A DNA stretch of 64,000 nt from the NCBI RefSeq assembly GCF_020404405.1, contig NZ_JAIZDA010000015.1, positions 52,137 to 116,136 of the forward strand, in the 5' to 3' direction. This DNA is from Novosphingobium sp. FKTRR1 (lineage in GTDB: Bacteria > Pseudomonadota > Alphaproteobacteria > Sphingomonadales > Sphingomonadaceae). Shown piece after piece: positions 39,017 to 48,562 of the stretch. The first letter of the stretch is position 1. Each line of letters begins with the position of its first letter. The notes under the pieces are model-generated. The model saw only the letters and a list, made by a program, of their open reading frames with translations, was not told the origin of the DNA and searched no databases. A program made the position numbers and the translations under genes.

Positions 39017-39844
39017 ATGGTAGAGGCAATTTCCCTGATCGGCTTTGGCGAGGCCGGATCGACATTCGCGCGCGCGGCGGGCTGGGAAGCAGCGGCGCAT
39101 GCCTATGACGTGAACCCGGCGCGGCGGGCGGCAATGGAGGAAGCGGGCGTGCTTGCCTGCGCTACCGCCGATTGTGCGTTGAGCGCTGCCGGACTGGTGC
39201 TGTCATTGGTGACGGCGGACGCGGCGTTGCCCGCCGCGCAGGACTACGCCGCGCTGCTCGCACCCGGCGCAATATGGTGCGACATGAATTCGGTTGCCCC
39301 GCAGACCAAGCGCGCAGCGGCAGCGGCGATCGAGGCCGCTGGCGGACGCTATGTTGACGTGGCGGTGCTCGCTCCGGTCAATCCTGCGCGGCTGAACGTG
39401 CCGTTGCTGCTATCAGGCACTGCCGCTGCGGAGGCGGAAGCCTTGTTGCGCAATGCGGGTTTCACCAACGTGCGGGTCGTGGGCGACGAGATCGGCCGGG
39501 CCAGCGCGATCAAGATGATCCGTTCAATCATGGTCAAGGGCATCGAGGCGCTGACCGCAGAGATGATGCTGGGCGCGCATGCGGCAGGCGTAGTCGACGA
39601 AGTGCTCGCCTCGCTCGATGCCAGCGAGCGCAAGGATGGCTGGGCCGATCGTGCCGCCTACAACATCGAACGCATGACCACGCATGGCGCGCGCCGCGCG
39701 GCCGAAATGGCGGAGTCCGCCAAGACGCTTGAAGCGCTGGGGATCGAGCCGGTGATGACGCGCGGTACCGTCCAGCGCCAACATGAACTGGCGGGCCGGA
39801 AATTTCCGCTCGAAGCGGCTGAAAAGGGTGAGATCGACGCATGA
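39017..39844 (+). CDS. NAD(P)-binding DUF1932 dehydrogenase-like protein heading the lig operon
   Basis: A 275-residue protein with an N-terminal Rossmann fold (ISLIGFGEAGSTFA, residues 4-17) and a C-terminal DUF1932 helical domain (about 185-260; KMIRSIMVKGIEAL is the conserved lysine helix of the 6-phosphogluconate/beta-hydroxyacid dehydrogenase superfamily). It is therefore a probable NAD(P)-dependent 3-hydroxyacid-type dehydrogenase. It overlaps ligJ by 4 bases, so it is coupled to protocatechuate degradation, yet none of the textbook steps needs it. The ATG at 39017 was chosen. Confidence 0.82.
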   Translation: MVEAISLIGFGEAGSTFARAAGWEAAAHAYDVNPARRAAMEEAGVLACATADCALSAAGLVLSLVTADAALPAAQDYAALLAPGAIWCDMNSVAPQTKRAAAAAIEAAGGRYVDVAVLAPVNPARLNVPLLLSGTAAAEAEALLRNAGFTNVRVVGDEIGRASAIKMIRSIMVKGIEALTAEMMLGAHAAGVVDEVLASLDASERKDGWADRAAYNIERMTTHGARRAAEMAESAKTLEALGIEPVMTRGTVQRQHELAGRKFPLEAAEKGEIDA

Positions 39845-40862
39845 CCATGATCATCGACTGCCATGGCCACTACACCGTGCTGCCAAAGGCGCATGACGAA
39901 TGGCGCGAGGCGCAGAAGGCCGCGTTCAAGGCCGGAGAGCCCGCGCCCGCCTATCCCGACATCTCGGACGACGTGATCCGCGAGACGATCGAGGCCAACC
40001 AGTTGCGCCTGCTCAAGGAGCGCGGCGCCGACATGACGATCTTTTCGCCACGCGCCAGTGCGATGGCGCCGCACGTCGGCGACCAGAGCGTGGCTGTGCC
40101 CTGGGCGCAGGCCTGCAACAATCTGATCGCGCGCGTGGTCGATCTTTTCCCGGAAACGTTTGTTGGCGTATGCATGCTGCCGCAATCGCCCGAGGCGGAT
40201 CTGACCAGTTCGGTCGCCGAGCTGGAGCGCTGCGTCACCGAACTGGGCTTCATCGGCTGCAACCTCAACCCCGATCCGGGTGGCGGGCGCTTTACCCATC
40301 CGCCGCTGACCGATCCGTACTGGTTCCCGATCTATGAAAAGATGGTGGAGCTTGACGTTCCGGCGATGATCCACGTGTCGGGTAGTTGCAACCCGGCGAT
40401 GCATGCCACTGGCGGATACTACATCGCGGCCGACACCATCGCCTTCATGCAACTGCTCGAAGGCGATCTGTTCAGCCGCTTTCCGACCTTGCGCTTCATC
40501 ATTCCGCATGGTGGCGGCGCGGTTCCCTATCACTGGGGGCGGTATCGCGGCCTTGCCGACATGCTGAAGAAGCCGGACCTGTCGGGCCACCTGATGAACA
40601 ACGTGTTCTTCGATACTTGCGTCTATCACCAGCCGGGCATCAATCTGCTGGCCGACGTCATCGACAACAAGAACATCCTGTTCGGCAGCGAGATGGTCGG
40701 CGCGGTTCGCGGGATCGACCCCACCACCGGCCACTATTTCGACGATACCAAGCGCTATGTCGATGCGCTGGATATCAGCGATGCCGAGCGCCACGCGATC
40801 TTCGAGGGTAACGCGCGCCGCGTGTTCCCGCGCCTTGACGCCAAGCTGAAGGAGAGGGGCCT

Positions 40863-40866
<4 letters not shown>
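39841..40866 (+). CDS. ligJ: 4-oxalomesaconate/2-keto-4-carboxy-3-hexenedioate hydratase LigJ
   Basis: LigJ adds water to give 4-carboxy-4-hydroxy-2-oxoadipate. The 341-residue amidohydrolase-fold zinc enzyme has the N-terminal DCHGHYT metal motif (His 8, His 10), MIHVSGSCN and the late FGSEMVGA segment with the conserved Glu that distinguishes LigJ from hydrolytic relatives. ATGA overlap with the upstream DUF1932 gene and a GTGA overlap with ligA. Confidence 0.95.
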
Positions 40867-42174
<1,308 letters not shown>

Positions 42175-42194
42175 CACCGACCCCTTCCACCCTG

Positions 42195-42232
42195 CCGGGC
42201 GGTGCCCTGAACAGCACCACCCGGTCCTTTTT
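42195..42232 (+). terminator. Terminator-like hairpin between ligB and ligC (possible attenuator)
   Basis: CCGGGCGGTG (42195-42204) pairs with CACCACCCGG (42215-42224) over 10 positions with one mismatch, around a 10-base loop, followed by TCCTTTTT. This is the form of a Rho-independent terminator inside an operon, 20 bases after ligB and 29 bases before ligC. Confidence 0.55.
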
Positions 42233-42244
42233 GCGAAAAAGGAC
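42224..42244 (+). promoter_or_regulatory. Hairpin sequestering the ligC ribosome binding site
   Basis: GTCCTTTTT (42224-42232), GCG loop, AAAAAGGAC (42236-42244): a perfect 9-bp stem whose 3' arm contains the ligC Shine-Dalgarno AAAAAGGA, 9 bases before the ATG. The 5' arm is also the T tract of the terminator-like hairpin just upstream. Confidence 0.6.
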
Positions 42245-42252
42245 AATATCCC

Positions 42253-43197
42253 ATGCGTATCGCCCTCGCTGGCGCTGGCGCCTTTGGCGAAAAGCACCTT
42301 GATGGACTGAAGAACATCGCTGGGGTCGAGATCGTCTCGATCATCAGCCGCACCGGTGAACAGGCCGCCGCCGTTGCCGCAAAGTACGGCGCAAAGCACA
42401 GTTCGACCGAACTCGACGATGCGCTGGCCCGCGATGACGTGGATGCCGTGATCCTGTGCACCCCCACCCAGATGCACGCGGCACAAGCCATCGCCTGCAT
42501 GAAGGCGGGCAAGCACGTGCAAGTGGAAATCCCGCTGGCCGATAGCTGGGCCGATGCGCAGGAAGTGCTGCGCGTCCAGCAGGAGACCGGGCTGGTGGCG
42601 ATGGTCGGGCACACCCGCCGCTTCAACCCCAGCCATCAGTATGTGCACAACAAGATCACGGCTGGCGAACTGAACCTCCAGCAGATGGACGTGCAGACCT
42701 ACTTCTTCCGCCGCCGCAACATCAACGCCAAGGGCGAGGCGCGGAGCTGGACCGACCACCTGCTGTGGCACCATGCCGCGCACACGGTCGATCTGTTTGC
42801 CTATCAGGCAGGCAAGATCGTCAAGGCCAACGCGGTGGAAGGGCCGATCCATCCCGAACTGGGCATCGCCATGGACATGTCGATCCAGCTCAAGAGCGAG
42901 AGCGGCGCGATCTGCACGCTGTCGCTGTCGTTCAACAACGACGGGCCGCTGGGCACGTTCTTCCGTTACATCGGCGATACCGGGACTTACATCGCGCGTT
43001 ATGACGATCTGGTCGACGGACGCGAGCAGCCGATCGACGTGTCGCAAGTCGATGTCAGCATGAACGGGATCGAGTTGCAGGATCGCGAGTTCATCGCCGC
43101 GATCCGTGAAGGCCGCGAGCCCAACAGCTCGGTCGCGCAAGTGCTCGACTGTTACCGCGTGCTGGGCGAACTCGAAGTCCAGTTGGCGCAGGGCTGA
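42253..43197 (+). CDS. ligC: 4-carboxy-2-hydroxymuconate-6-semialdehyde dehydrogenase LigC
   Basis: LigC oxidises the hemiacetal form of the ring-cleavage product to 2-pyrone-4,6-dicarboxylate with NAD(P). The 314-residue protein is a GFO/IDH/MocA-family enzyme with GAGAFGEKH at the N-terminal Rossmann fold, TPTQMHA and the central RRRNINAKG and WTDHLLWHH segments of LigC. Last gene of the operon; its Shine-Dalgarno lies in a hairpin. A strong terminator follows at 43209-43239. Confidence 0.95.
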   Translation: MRIALAGAGAFGEKHLDGLKNIAGVEIVSIISRTGEQAAAVAAKYGAKHSSTELDDALARDDVDAVILCTPTQMHAAQAIACMKAGKHVQVEIPLADSWADAQEVLRVQQETGLVAMVGHTRRFNPSHQYVHNKITAGELNLQQMDVQTYFFRRRNINAKGEARSWTDHLLWHHAAHTVDLFAYQAGKIVKANAVEGPIHPELGIAMDMSIQLKSESGAICTLSLSFNNDGPLGTFFRYIGDTGTYIARYDDLVDGREQPIDVSQVDVSMNGIELQDREFIAAIREGREPNSSVAQVLDCYRVLGELEVQLAQG

Positions 43198-43208
43198 TTG
43201 TCAAACCT

Positions 43209-43239
43209 GAAGGCAGGGGCGCAACAGGCCCCTGCCTTC
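43209..43239. terminator. Bidirectional terminator between ligC and the dienelactone hydrolase gene
   Basis: Perfect 12-bp arms GAAGGCAGGGGC and GCCCCTGCCTTC around a 7-base loop, in the 49-base gap between two convergent genes. T runs are short on both sides. Confidence 0.75.
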
Positions 43240-43246
43240 GCTTGTA

Positions 43247-44122
43247 TCAAAGGGACTTGGCGTAGAGCGCCAGCATCCGCGCCCAGGCCCGTTCCGCCTG
43301 AACCTGATCGTAGATCGGAGCGTCGATGGTGCACCACCCGTGTTGCGCAGGATAAACCTCGATCTCGGCGGGGCGACCGGCAGCGGCGGCCGCCGCACGC
43401 AGACGCGCCTTGTCATCGGGCGCGCGGGCATCGTCGTTCTGGGCAATCGCGAACAGGAACGCGGCCTTGGTACCACCCAGCAACTGCACCGGGCTGTCGG
43501 GGCCATCGCCAACCAGTCCGCCGCCATGGAACGAGGCTGCGGCACCGACCCGGTCGGGAGCGGCAAAGGCAGTGCGCACCGTGAACGGCCCGCCCATGCA
43601 ATAGCCGTTGGTGCCGATCTTGCGGTGCGTGTCGACTTCGGACTGCTTGTCCAGCCAGCCGACGAATGCGCCGGCGTCGCGCACCGTGCCGGCAGGCGTG
43701 ATCGTGGCGATCAGCGGCTTGAGCTTGGTCTGCCCTTCGGGTGTCTGCCATTGGGTCAGCGTTTCCAGGATCGGGGCCTTGCTGCCGCGATAATACTGGT
43801 TGACCACCAGCACGGCATAACCAGCCGCCGCCAGCCGCGTGCCCATCGTGCGGTAGGCGCCGCGCAAGCCCGCGATATCGGGCCACAGGATCACGCCGGG
43901 ATGCTTGCCGGTGGCAGGCGCGACGAAGTACGCGTCGCATGTGCCGTCGGGCGTGGTTATGGTCACTTCGCGGGCTTTGGTGGGCAGCGCACCCGCATCG
44001 GGAGCGGGCTGGGCGATGCATCCGGGCGTTACCGCCAGAGCCGCCGCACCTGCACCCAGCGCGGTGAAATCGCGACGGCTGAAGAAGGCGGCGTTGTCGC
44101 GTTCGGTAAGATCGTCACACAT
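43247..44122 (-). CDS. Tat-exported dienelactone hydrolase-family protein
   Basis: The 291-residue product has a twin-arginine signal (SRRDFTALGAG, Arg at about 16-17) and a dienelactone hydrolase alpha/beta fold with the nucleophile Cys in GYCMGG and a late His in AQHGW. Dienelactone hydrolases open lactones in aromatic degradation, but this one is exported and acts outside the cytoplasm, so it is not a simple member of the lig route. The ATG at 44122 was chosen because it begins the Tat signal. Confidence 0.87.
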   Translation of the reverse strand: MCDDLTERDNAAFFSRRDFTALGAGAAALAVTPGCIAQPAPDAGALPTKAREVTITTPDGTCDAYFVAPATGKHPGVILWPDIAGLRGAYRTMGTRLAAAGYAVLVVNQYYRGSKAPILETLTQWQTPEGQTKLKPLIATITPAGTVRDAGAFVGWLDKQSEVDTHRKIGTNGYCMGGPFTVRTAFAAPDRVGAAASFHGGGLVGDGPDSPVQLLGGTKAAFLFAIAQNDDARAPDDKARLRAAAAAAGRPAEIEVYPAQHGWCTIDAPIYDQVQAERAWARMLALYAKSL

Positions 44123-44430
44123 GGCAGGCGGCTCCGCTGGGAGTATCGAGGGGCTGAAATCGGGCTGCTCGGGCGGCCGGATTCGCGCCGGATTACGATA
44201 CCGCGTGGCGGAAGCTGCGCAATGGAGCAATCTGCTCGGCCGTTGCCCCTGATCGCAGCTTGCCTAGATCGCGCGCACGATTTAATCGAACGATGAAATG
44301 CGTGTGCCAAGTCGTTCGAAATGACCGGCTGGACGGCCACAGAGTGATACGTCCTTTGACAAACAACGTTCATCGGGCACGATAGCAGAGCAAGAACCGG
44401 CCGAAGCGTCGGAAAAGACAAGGGTGTGGG
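44123..44430. promoter_or_regulatory. Divergent promoter region, dienelactone hydrolase / PQQ dehydrogenase
   Basis: 308 bases without a gene. It contains an 8-bp perfect inverted repeat TCGAACGA-N18-TCGTTCGA (44287-44320), a plausible operator, and a perfect -35 hexamer TTGACA at 44356-44361. Seventeen bases downstream the sequence acgata (44379-44384) is a poor -10 candidate, and the start of the PQQ dehydrogenase is 47 bases further on. I see no small ORF or RNA gene here. Confidence 0.4.
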
Positions 44431-46605
44431 ATGATGCAAAGCAAGCCGATTTCATTCGTTGCAACCATTTCAGCATTGGCGCTGGTGTGTACTCAGGCCT
44501 TCGGCGGCGCCGCGATCGCCGCTGGCCCGGCCAAGCGCAAGGCAGCGCCCGCTGTCGTTTCCGGCGTTACCGGCGCCTTGCTGGCAAACGTCCCAGATGG
44601 CGAATGGCTCAGCTATGGACGCGACCATTGGGAACAGCGCTTCTCGCCCTTGACCGGGGTGAACGATGGCAACGTCGCCAATCTGGGCCTTGCGTGGTCG
44701 GCTGACATCGATTCGGCACGCGGGCAGGAAGCGACGCCGCTGGTGCATGACGGCGTGCTTTATGTCTCGACCGCCTGGTCGATGGTCAAAGCCTATGACG
44801 CCACCACCGGCAAGCCCAAGTGGGCGTTCGACCCCAAGGTGCCGCGCGAAACGCTGATCCGTGCCTGCTGCGATGCAGTCAACCGCGGCGTCGCGCTGTA
44901 TGGCAACAAGCTCTATGTCGCCACGCTCGACGGGCGGCTTGTCGCGCTTGACAAGGATACCGGCAAGCTGGTGTGGAGCCGCGTGGTGGTGCCCAACCAG
45001 CAGGACTACACGATCACCGGCGCGCCGCGCATCGTCAAAGGCCGCATCATCCTCGGCTCGGCAGGCGCGGAGTACAAGGCGCGCGGCTATATCGCGGCCT
45101 ATGATCCGGCAACCGGCAAGGAAGTGTGGAAGTTCCACACCGTCCCCGGCAACCCCAAGGCCGGGTTCGAAAACAAGGCGCTCGCCGCAGCGGCCAAGAC
45201 CTGGGCCGGCAAGTGGTGGGAACTGGGCGGTGGCGGCACCGTGTGGGATTCGATCACCTATGACCCGACCACCAACCTCGTCCTGTTCGGCACCGGCAAT
45301 GCCGAGCCGTGGAACCCGAACGGTGCGGGCCGCGCGGGTGACAGCCTCTATACCTCGTCGATTGTGGCGGTGAACGCCGATACCGGGGCCTATGTCTGGC
45401 ATTTCCAGGAAACCCCGGAAGACCGCTGGGACTTCGATTCGGCGCAGCAGATCACAATTGCCGACGTGGTGATCGACGGGGTGAAGCGCCATGTGGCGAT
45501 GCATGCGCCCAAGAATGGCCATGTGTTCCTGCTCGATGCCAAGACCGGCAAGTTCATCTCGGCCAAGGCGTGGGTGCCGGTCAACTGGGCCACGGGGATC
45601 GATCCGGCCACCGGGCGGGTAACGATCAACCCCGACGCCCGCTATGAAAAGACCGGCAAGCCGTTCGTCAGCGTCCCCGGCGCGGTCGGTGCGCATAGCT
45701 GGCAGCCGCAAAGCTACAGCCCCAAGACCGGGCTGCTCTATATCCCCACCAACCTTGCCGCGTTCCCCTATGTCGCAGCGCAGAACTGGAAGCCGACCGA
45801 CATCGGTTTCCAGACCGGCCTCAACGGCTATGCCACCGCAATGCCCGCCGATCTGAAGGTGCAGCAGGGTGCGAAGGCCGCAAGCACTGGCGAACTGGTC
45901 GCATGGGATGTCGCGCGTCAGCAGGCAGCGTGGCGGGTCGCCCTGCCTGCGCCGTCTAATGGCGGCGTGCTGTCGACCGCGGGCAACCTTGTGTTTCAGG
46001 GTACTGCCGGGGGCCAGTTCGTGGCCTATACCGCTGACAAGGGCCAGCAACTGTGGTCGTTCCCGACCCAGACCGGGGTGATCGCCGCGCCGATGACCTA
46101 TGCGATCAAGGGCGAACAATACGTCGCCATTCTGGTCGGCTGGGGCGGGGTGTGGGACGTCGCCACCGGCGTGCTGGCCAACAAGGGCGGCGCTGCGCGC
46201 AACATCAGCCGCCTGCTGGTGTTCAAGCTGGGGGCCAAGGGCCAACTGCCGCCTGCACCGCCGTCGAACCAGATGGTGCTCGATCCGCCGCCCTCGTTCG
46301 GTACGGCGACGCAGATCACCCACGGTGGCCAGCTTTATGGCCGCTATTGCAACGTATGCCATGGTGACGCGGCGGTGGCCGGCGGGCTCAACCCCGATCT
46401 GCGCCATTCGGGCGTGATTTCCTCGGCCGATGCGCTCAAGCTGGTGGTACTGGGTGGCCAGTTGCACCAGCAGGGCATGGTCTCGTTCAAGTCGGCGCTG
46501 AATGCCGACGATGCCGAGGCGATCCGCGCCTATCTGGTCAGCCGCGCCAATGAGGACAAGGCGCTGGAGGCACAGGCCGCGGGCGGCGCCGCGAAGGGCC
46601 GCTGA
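44431..46605 (+). CDS. PQQ-dependent quinohemoprotein alcohol dehydrogenase with lanthanide-type Asp
   Basis: This 724-residue periplasmic protein has a signal peptide (about 1-30), an eight-bladed quinoprotein propeller, and a C-terminal cytochrome c domain with C640-x2-C643-H644. The PQQ-site vicinal disulfide C146-C147 is present, as is the catalytic Asp 334 in DRWDFDSAQ. Asp 336, two residues on, is the position used to distinguish lanthanide-dependent from calcium-dependent enzymes. The alcohol substrate is unknown; proximity to lig genes makes an aromatic alcohol possible but unproven. ATG at 44431; ATG at 44434 also possible. Confidence 0.92.
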   Translation: MMQSKPISFVATISALALVCTQAFGGAAIAAGPAKRKAAPAVVSGVTGALLANVPDGEWLSYGRDHWEQRFSPLTGVNDGNVANLGLAWSADIDSARGQEATPLVHDGVLYVSTAWSMVKAYDATTGKPKWAFDPKVPRETLIRACCDAVNRGVALYGNKLYVATLDGRLVALDKDTGKLVWSRVVVPNQQDYTITGAPRIVKGRIILGSAGAEYKARGYIAAYDPATGKEVWKFHTVPGNPKAGFENKALAAAAKTWAGKWWELGGGGTVWDSITYDPTTNLVLFGTGNAEPWNPNGAGRAGDSLYTSSIVAVNADTGAYVWHFQETPEDRWDFDSAQQITIADVVIDGVKRHVAMHAPKNGHVFLLDAKTGKFISAKAWVPVNWATGIDPATGRVTINPDARYEKTGKPFVSVPGAVGAHSWQPQSYSPKTGLLYIPTNLAAFPYVAAQNWKPTDIGFQTGLNGYATAMPADLKVQQGAKAASTGELVAWDVARQQAAWRVALPAPSNGGVLSTAGNLVFQGTAGGQFVAYTADKGQQLWSFPTQTGVIAAPMTYAIKGEQYVAILVGWGGVWDVATGVLANKGGAARNISRLLVFKLGAKGQLPPAPPSNQMVLDPPPSFGTATQITHGGQLYGRYCNVCHGDAAVAGGLNPDLRHSGVISSADALKLVVLGGQLHQQGMVSFKSALNADDAEAIRAYLVSRANEDKALEAQAAGGAAKGR

Positions 46606-46627
46606 TCGCCTACGCCGGGGTGTTGGT

Positions 46628-47464
46628 TCAGGTTGACAGCACCCCGGCAATCGCCACGAAGTCGGCGACCGTCAGCGTTTCGGCCCGTCGAGCGGCGTCG
46701 ATGCCCAGCGTTTCCAACGCTGCCAGCGCGCCGGGCAGGCCCTTGAGCGACTGGCGCAGCATCTTGCGGCGTTGACCGAAGGCGGCTTCGGTCACCCGTT
46801 CCAGCATCCGGGCCGAAACACCGGGGGGCATGGTGGCGGGTTCGACATGGATCACCGCCGACATGACCTTTGGCGGCGGCGTGAACGCGCTGCGGTGCAC
46901 TTTCATCGCGATGCGGGGTGTGGCGCGCCACTGCGCCAGCACCGCCAGCCGGCCATAGGCGTCGCTGCCCGCCTGCGCGACGATGCGCTCGGCCACTTCC
47001 TGCTGGAACATCAACGTCAACGAGCGCCAGCGCGGCGGCCAGTCCTGCCCCGACAACCAGCCGGTGAACAGCGCCGTACCGACATTGTAGGGCAAGTTGG
47101 CGACGACGTGCCAAGGCTCGTCGAACAGCGTTTCGGGCGCGACCTTCAGGGCATCCCCCTCGATTACGCGTAACCGGCCGGGAAAGGCCTCTGCCAGTTC
47201 GGCCAGCGCGGGCAGGCAGCGCCGGTCCATCTCGATCGCGGTCACTCGTGCGCCCGCGCGCAGCAACGCCCGCGTCAGCCCGCCGGGCCCGGGGCCGACT
47301 TCGAGCACCGACGCATCCTTGAGCGAACCGGGTATCGCAGCGATGCGGGTGAGCAACTGTTCGTCGAACAGGAAGTTCTGGCCCAGCGCCTTCGATGCGG
47401 CGAGGCCATGCTTGGCGACCACCTCGCGCAGCGGCGGCAGCGGGATCAGCGGCTGCGTGCTCAT
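46628..47464 (-). CDS. rsmA: 16S rRNA adenine dimethyltransferase RsmA (KsgA)
   Basis: RsmA dimethylates A1518 and A1519 of 16S rRNA late in small-subunit assembly. The 278-residue protein shows the SAM motif [12 protein letters not shown], the catalytic NLPYN motif and the C-terminal [12 protein letters not shown] segment. The ATG at 47464 overlaps the pdxA stop in ATGA; the pdxA-rsmA pair downstream of surA is widely conserved. Confidence 0.96.
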   Translation of the reverse strand: MSTQPLIPLPPLREVVAKHGLAASKALGQNFLFDEQLLTRIAAIPGSLKDASVLEVGPGPGGLTRALLRAGARVTAIEMDRRCLPALAELAEAFPGRLRVIEGDALKVAPETLFDEPWHVVANLPYNVGTALFTGWLSGQDWPPRWRSLTLMFQQEVAERIVAQAGSDAYGRLAVLAQWRATPRIAMKVHRSAFTPPPKVMSAVIHVEPATMPPGVSARMLERVTEAAFGQRRKMLRQSLKGLPGALAALETLGIDAARRAETLTVADFVAIAGVLST

Positions 47465-48516
47465 GCCGTGGCATCCGGCATGGTGCCCGGCAGGGGATTG
47501 GCGGCGCGCCTTGCGGCACATTCGCCCGCCATGCGGATGGCCGCGATCGTGGCGCCCGGACGCGCGGTGCCGGTTCCGGCAATGTTGAAGGCAGTGCCAT
47601 GATCGGGCGAAGTGCGGATGATCGGCAGTCCCAACGTGACGTTGACGCCTTCATCAAAATCGAGCGCCTTGATCGGGATCAGTGCTTGATCGTGGTACAT
47701 GCAGATTGCCACGTCATAGGTCGCGCGCGCCTGAACGTGGAACATCGTGTCGGCAGGCAATGGACCGGTGGCGTCTATCCCGGCAGCGCGCAGCGCGGCA
47801 ACGGCGGGCACGATGACGTCGCCATCCTCATGCCCCATGCGCCCCTCTTCACCGGCATGAGGGTTGAGCCCGGCCACGGCCAGACGCGGGTTGGCGACAC
47901 CGAAATCGCGCTGCAGCGCCGCCGCCGTGATCGCGGCGCGGTTCTCGATCAGCGCCGCCGTCAACAGCCCGGCAACGCTGTGCAGAGCGACGTGGACCGT
48001 TACCGGCACGACACGCAACGAAGGGCCTGCAAGCATCATCACCGCGTTTTCGGGCGCGATACCGCAAGCATGGGCGACGAACTCGGTCTGTCCGGGGTGG
48101 CTGAAGCCGACGCGGGCAAGGCGGCTCTTGGCAACGGGCCCAGTGACAAGCGCCGATGCCGCACCATTGCGCACCAGCCCGGTCGCCAGTTCGAGTGCGC
48201 GCAACGCCATCGCGGCGCCCGCATCGTCGGGCTCGCCGGGGGTATAGGCCAGGTCACCCAAGTCAATCACAGGCAGCGCAGTCTCGAACACAGCGGCAGC
48301 CTCGTCCGGCGCGGCGATTGCGACGATCGGGATGTGCAATCCGCGCGCCATCGCCGCCGCTGCCAGCACCGCACGGCTGCCGACCACAAAGAACGGGGGC
48401 AGATCGGCCGAGGCGCTGAGCGCCCACGCGGCCAGCGCCATTTCCGGGCCGATGCCCGCCGGGTCGCCCATGCTGATGGCGATGGGCGGCAGGGGCTGCT
48501 GAGGTGACGTGGTCAT
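47461..48516 (-). CDS. pdxA: 4-hydroxythreonine-4-phosphate dehydrogenase PdxA
   Basis: PdxA acts in pyridoxal 5'-phosphate synthesis. The 351-residue protein opens with [13 protein letters not shown] and contains the metal-binding [15 protein letters not shown] and [10 protein letters not shown] motifs and the closing [13 protein letters not shown], all diagnostic. Between surA and rsmA on the same strand. Confidence 0.96.
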   Translation of the reverse strand: MTTSPQQPLPPIAISMGDPAGIGPEMALAAWALSASADLPPFFVVGSRAVLAAAAMARGLHIPIVAIAAPDEAAAVFETALPVIDLGDLAYTPGEPDDAGAAMALRALELATGLVRNGAASALVTGPVAKSRLARVGFSHPGQTEFVAHACGIAPENAVMMLAGPSLRVVPVTVHVALHSVAGLLTAALIENRAAITAAALQRDFGVANPRLAVAGLNPHAGEEGRMGHEDGDVIVPAVAALRAAGIDATGPLPADTMFHVQARATYDVAICMYHDQALIPIKALDFDEGVNVTLGLPIIRTSPDHGTAFNIAGTGTARPGATIAAIRMAGECAARRAANPLPGTMPDATA

Positions 48517-48562
48517 GCCGATAGGCCTAACCCGTCCGGCCCGCGAAAGCGAGCGGCGCGGG

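Noticed and set aside
44470..46650. 726-codon minus-strand frame opposite the PQQ dehydrogenase gene
   Set aside because: Shadow frame without domains; it would also run into rsmA.
46530..47657. 375-codon minus-strand frame overlapping rsmA and pdxA
   Set aside because: Wrong frame; rsmA and pdxA motifs are intact in the other frame.
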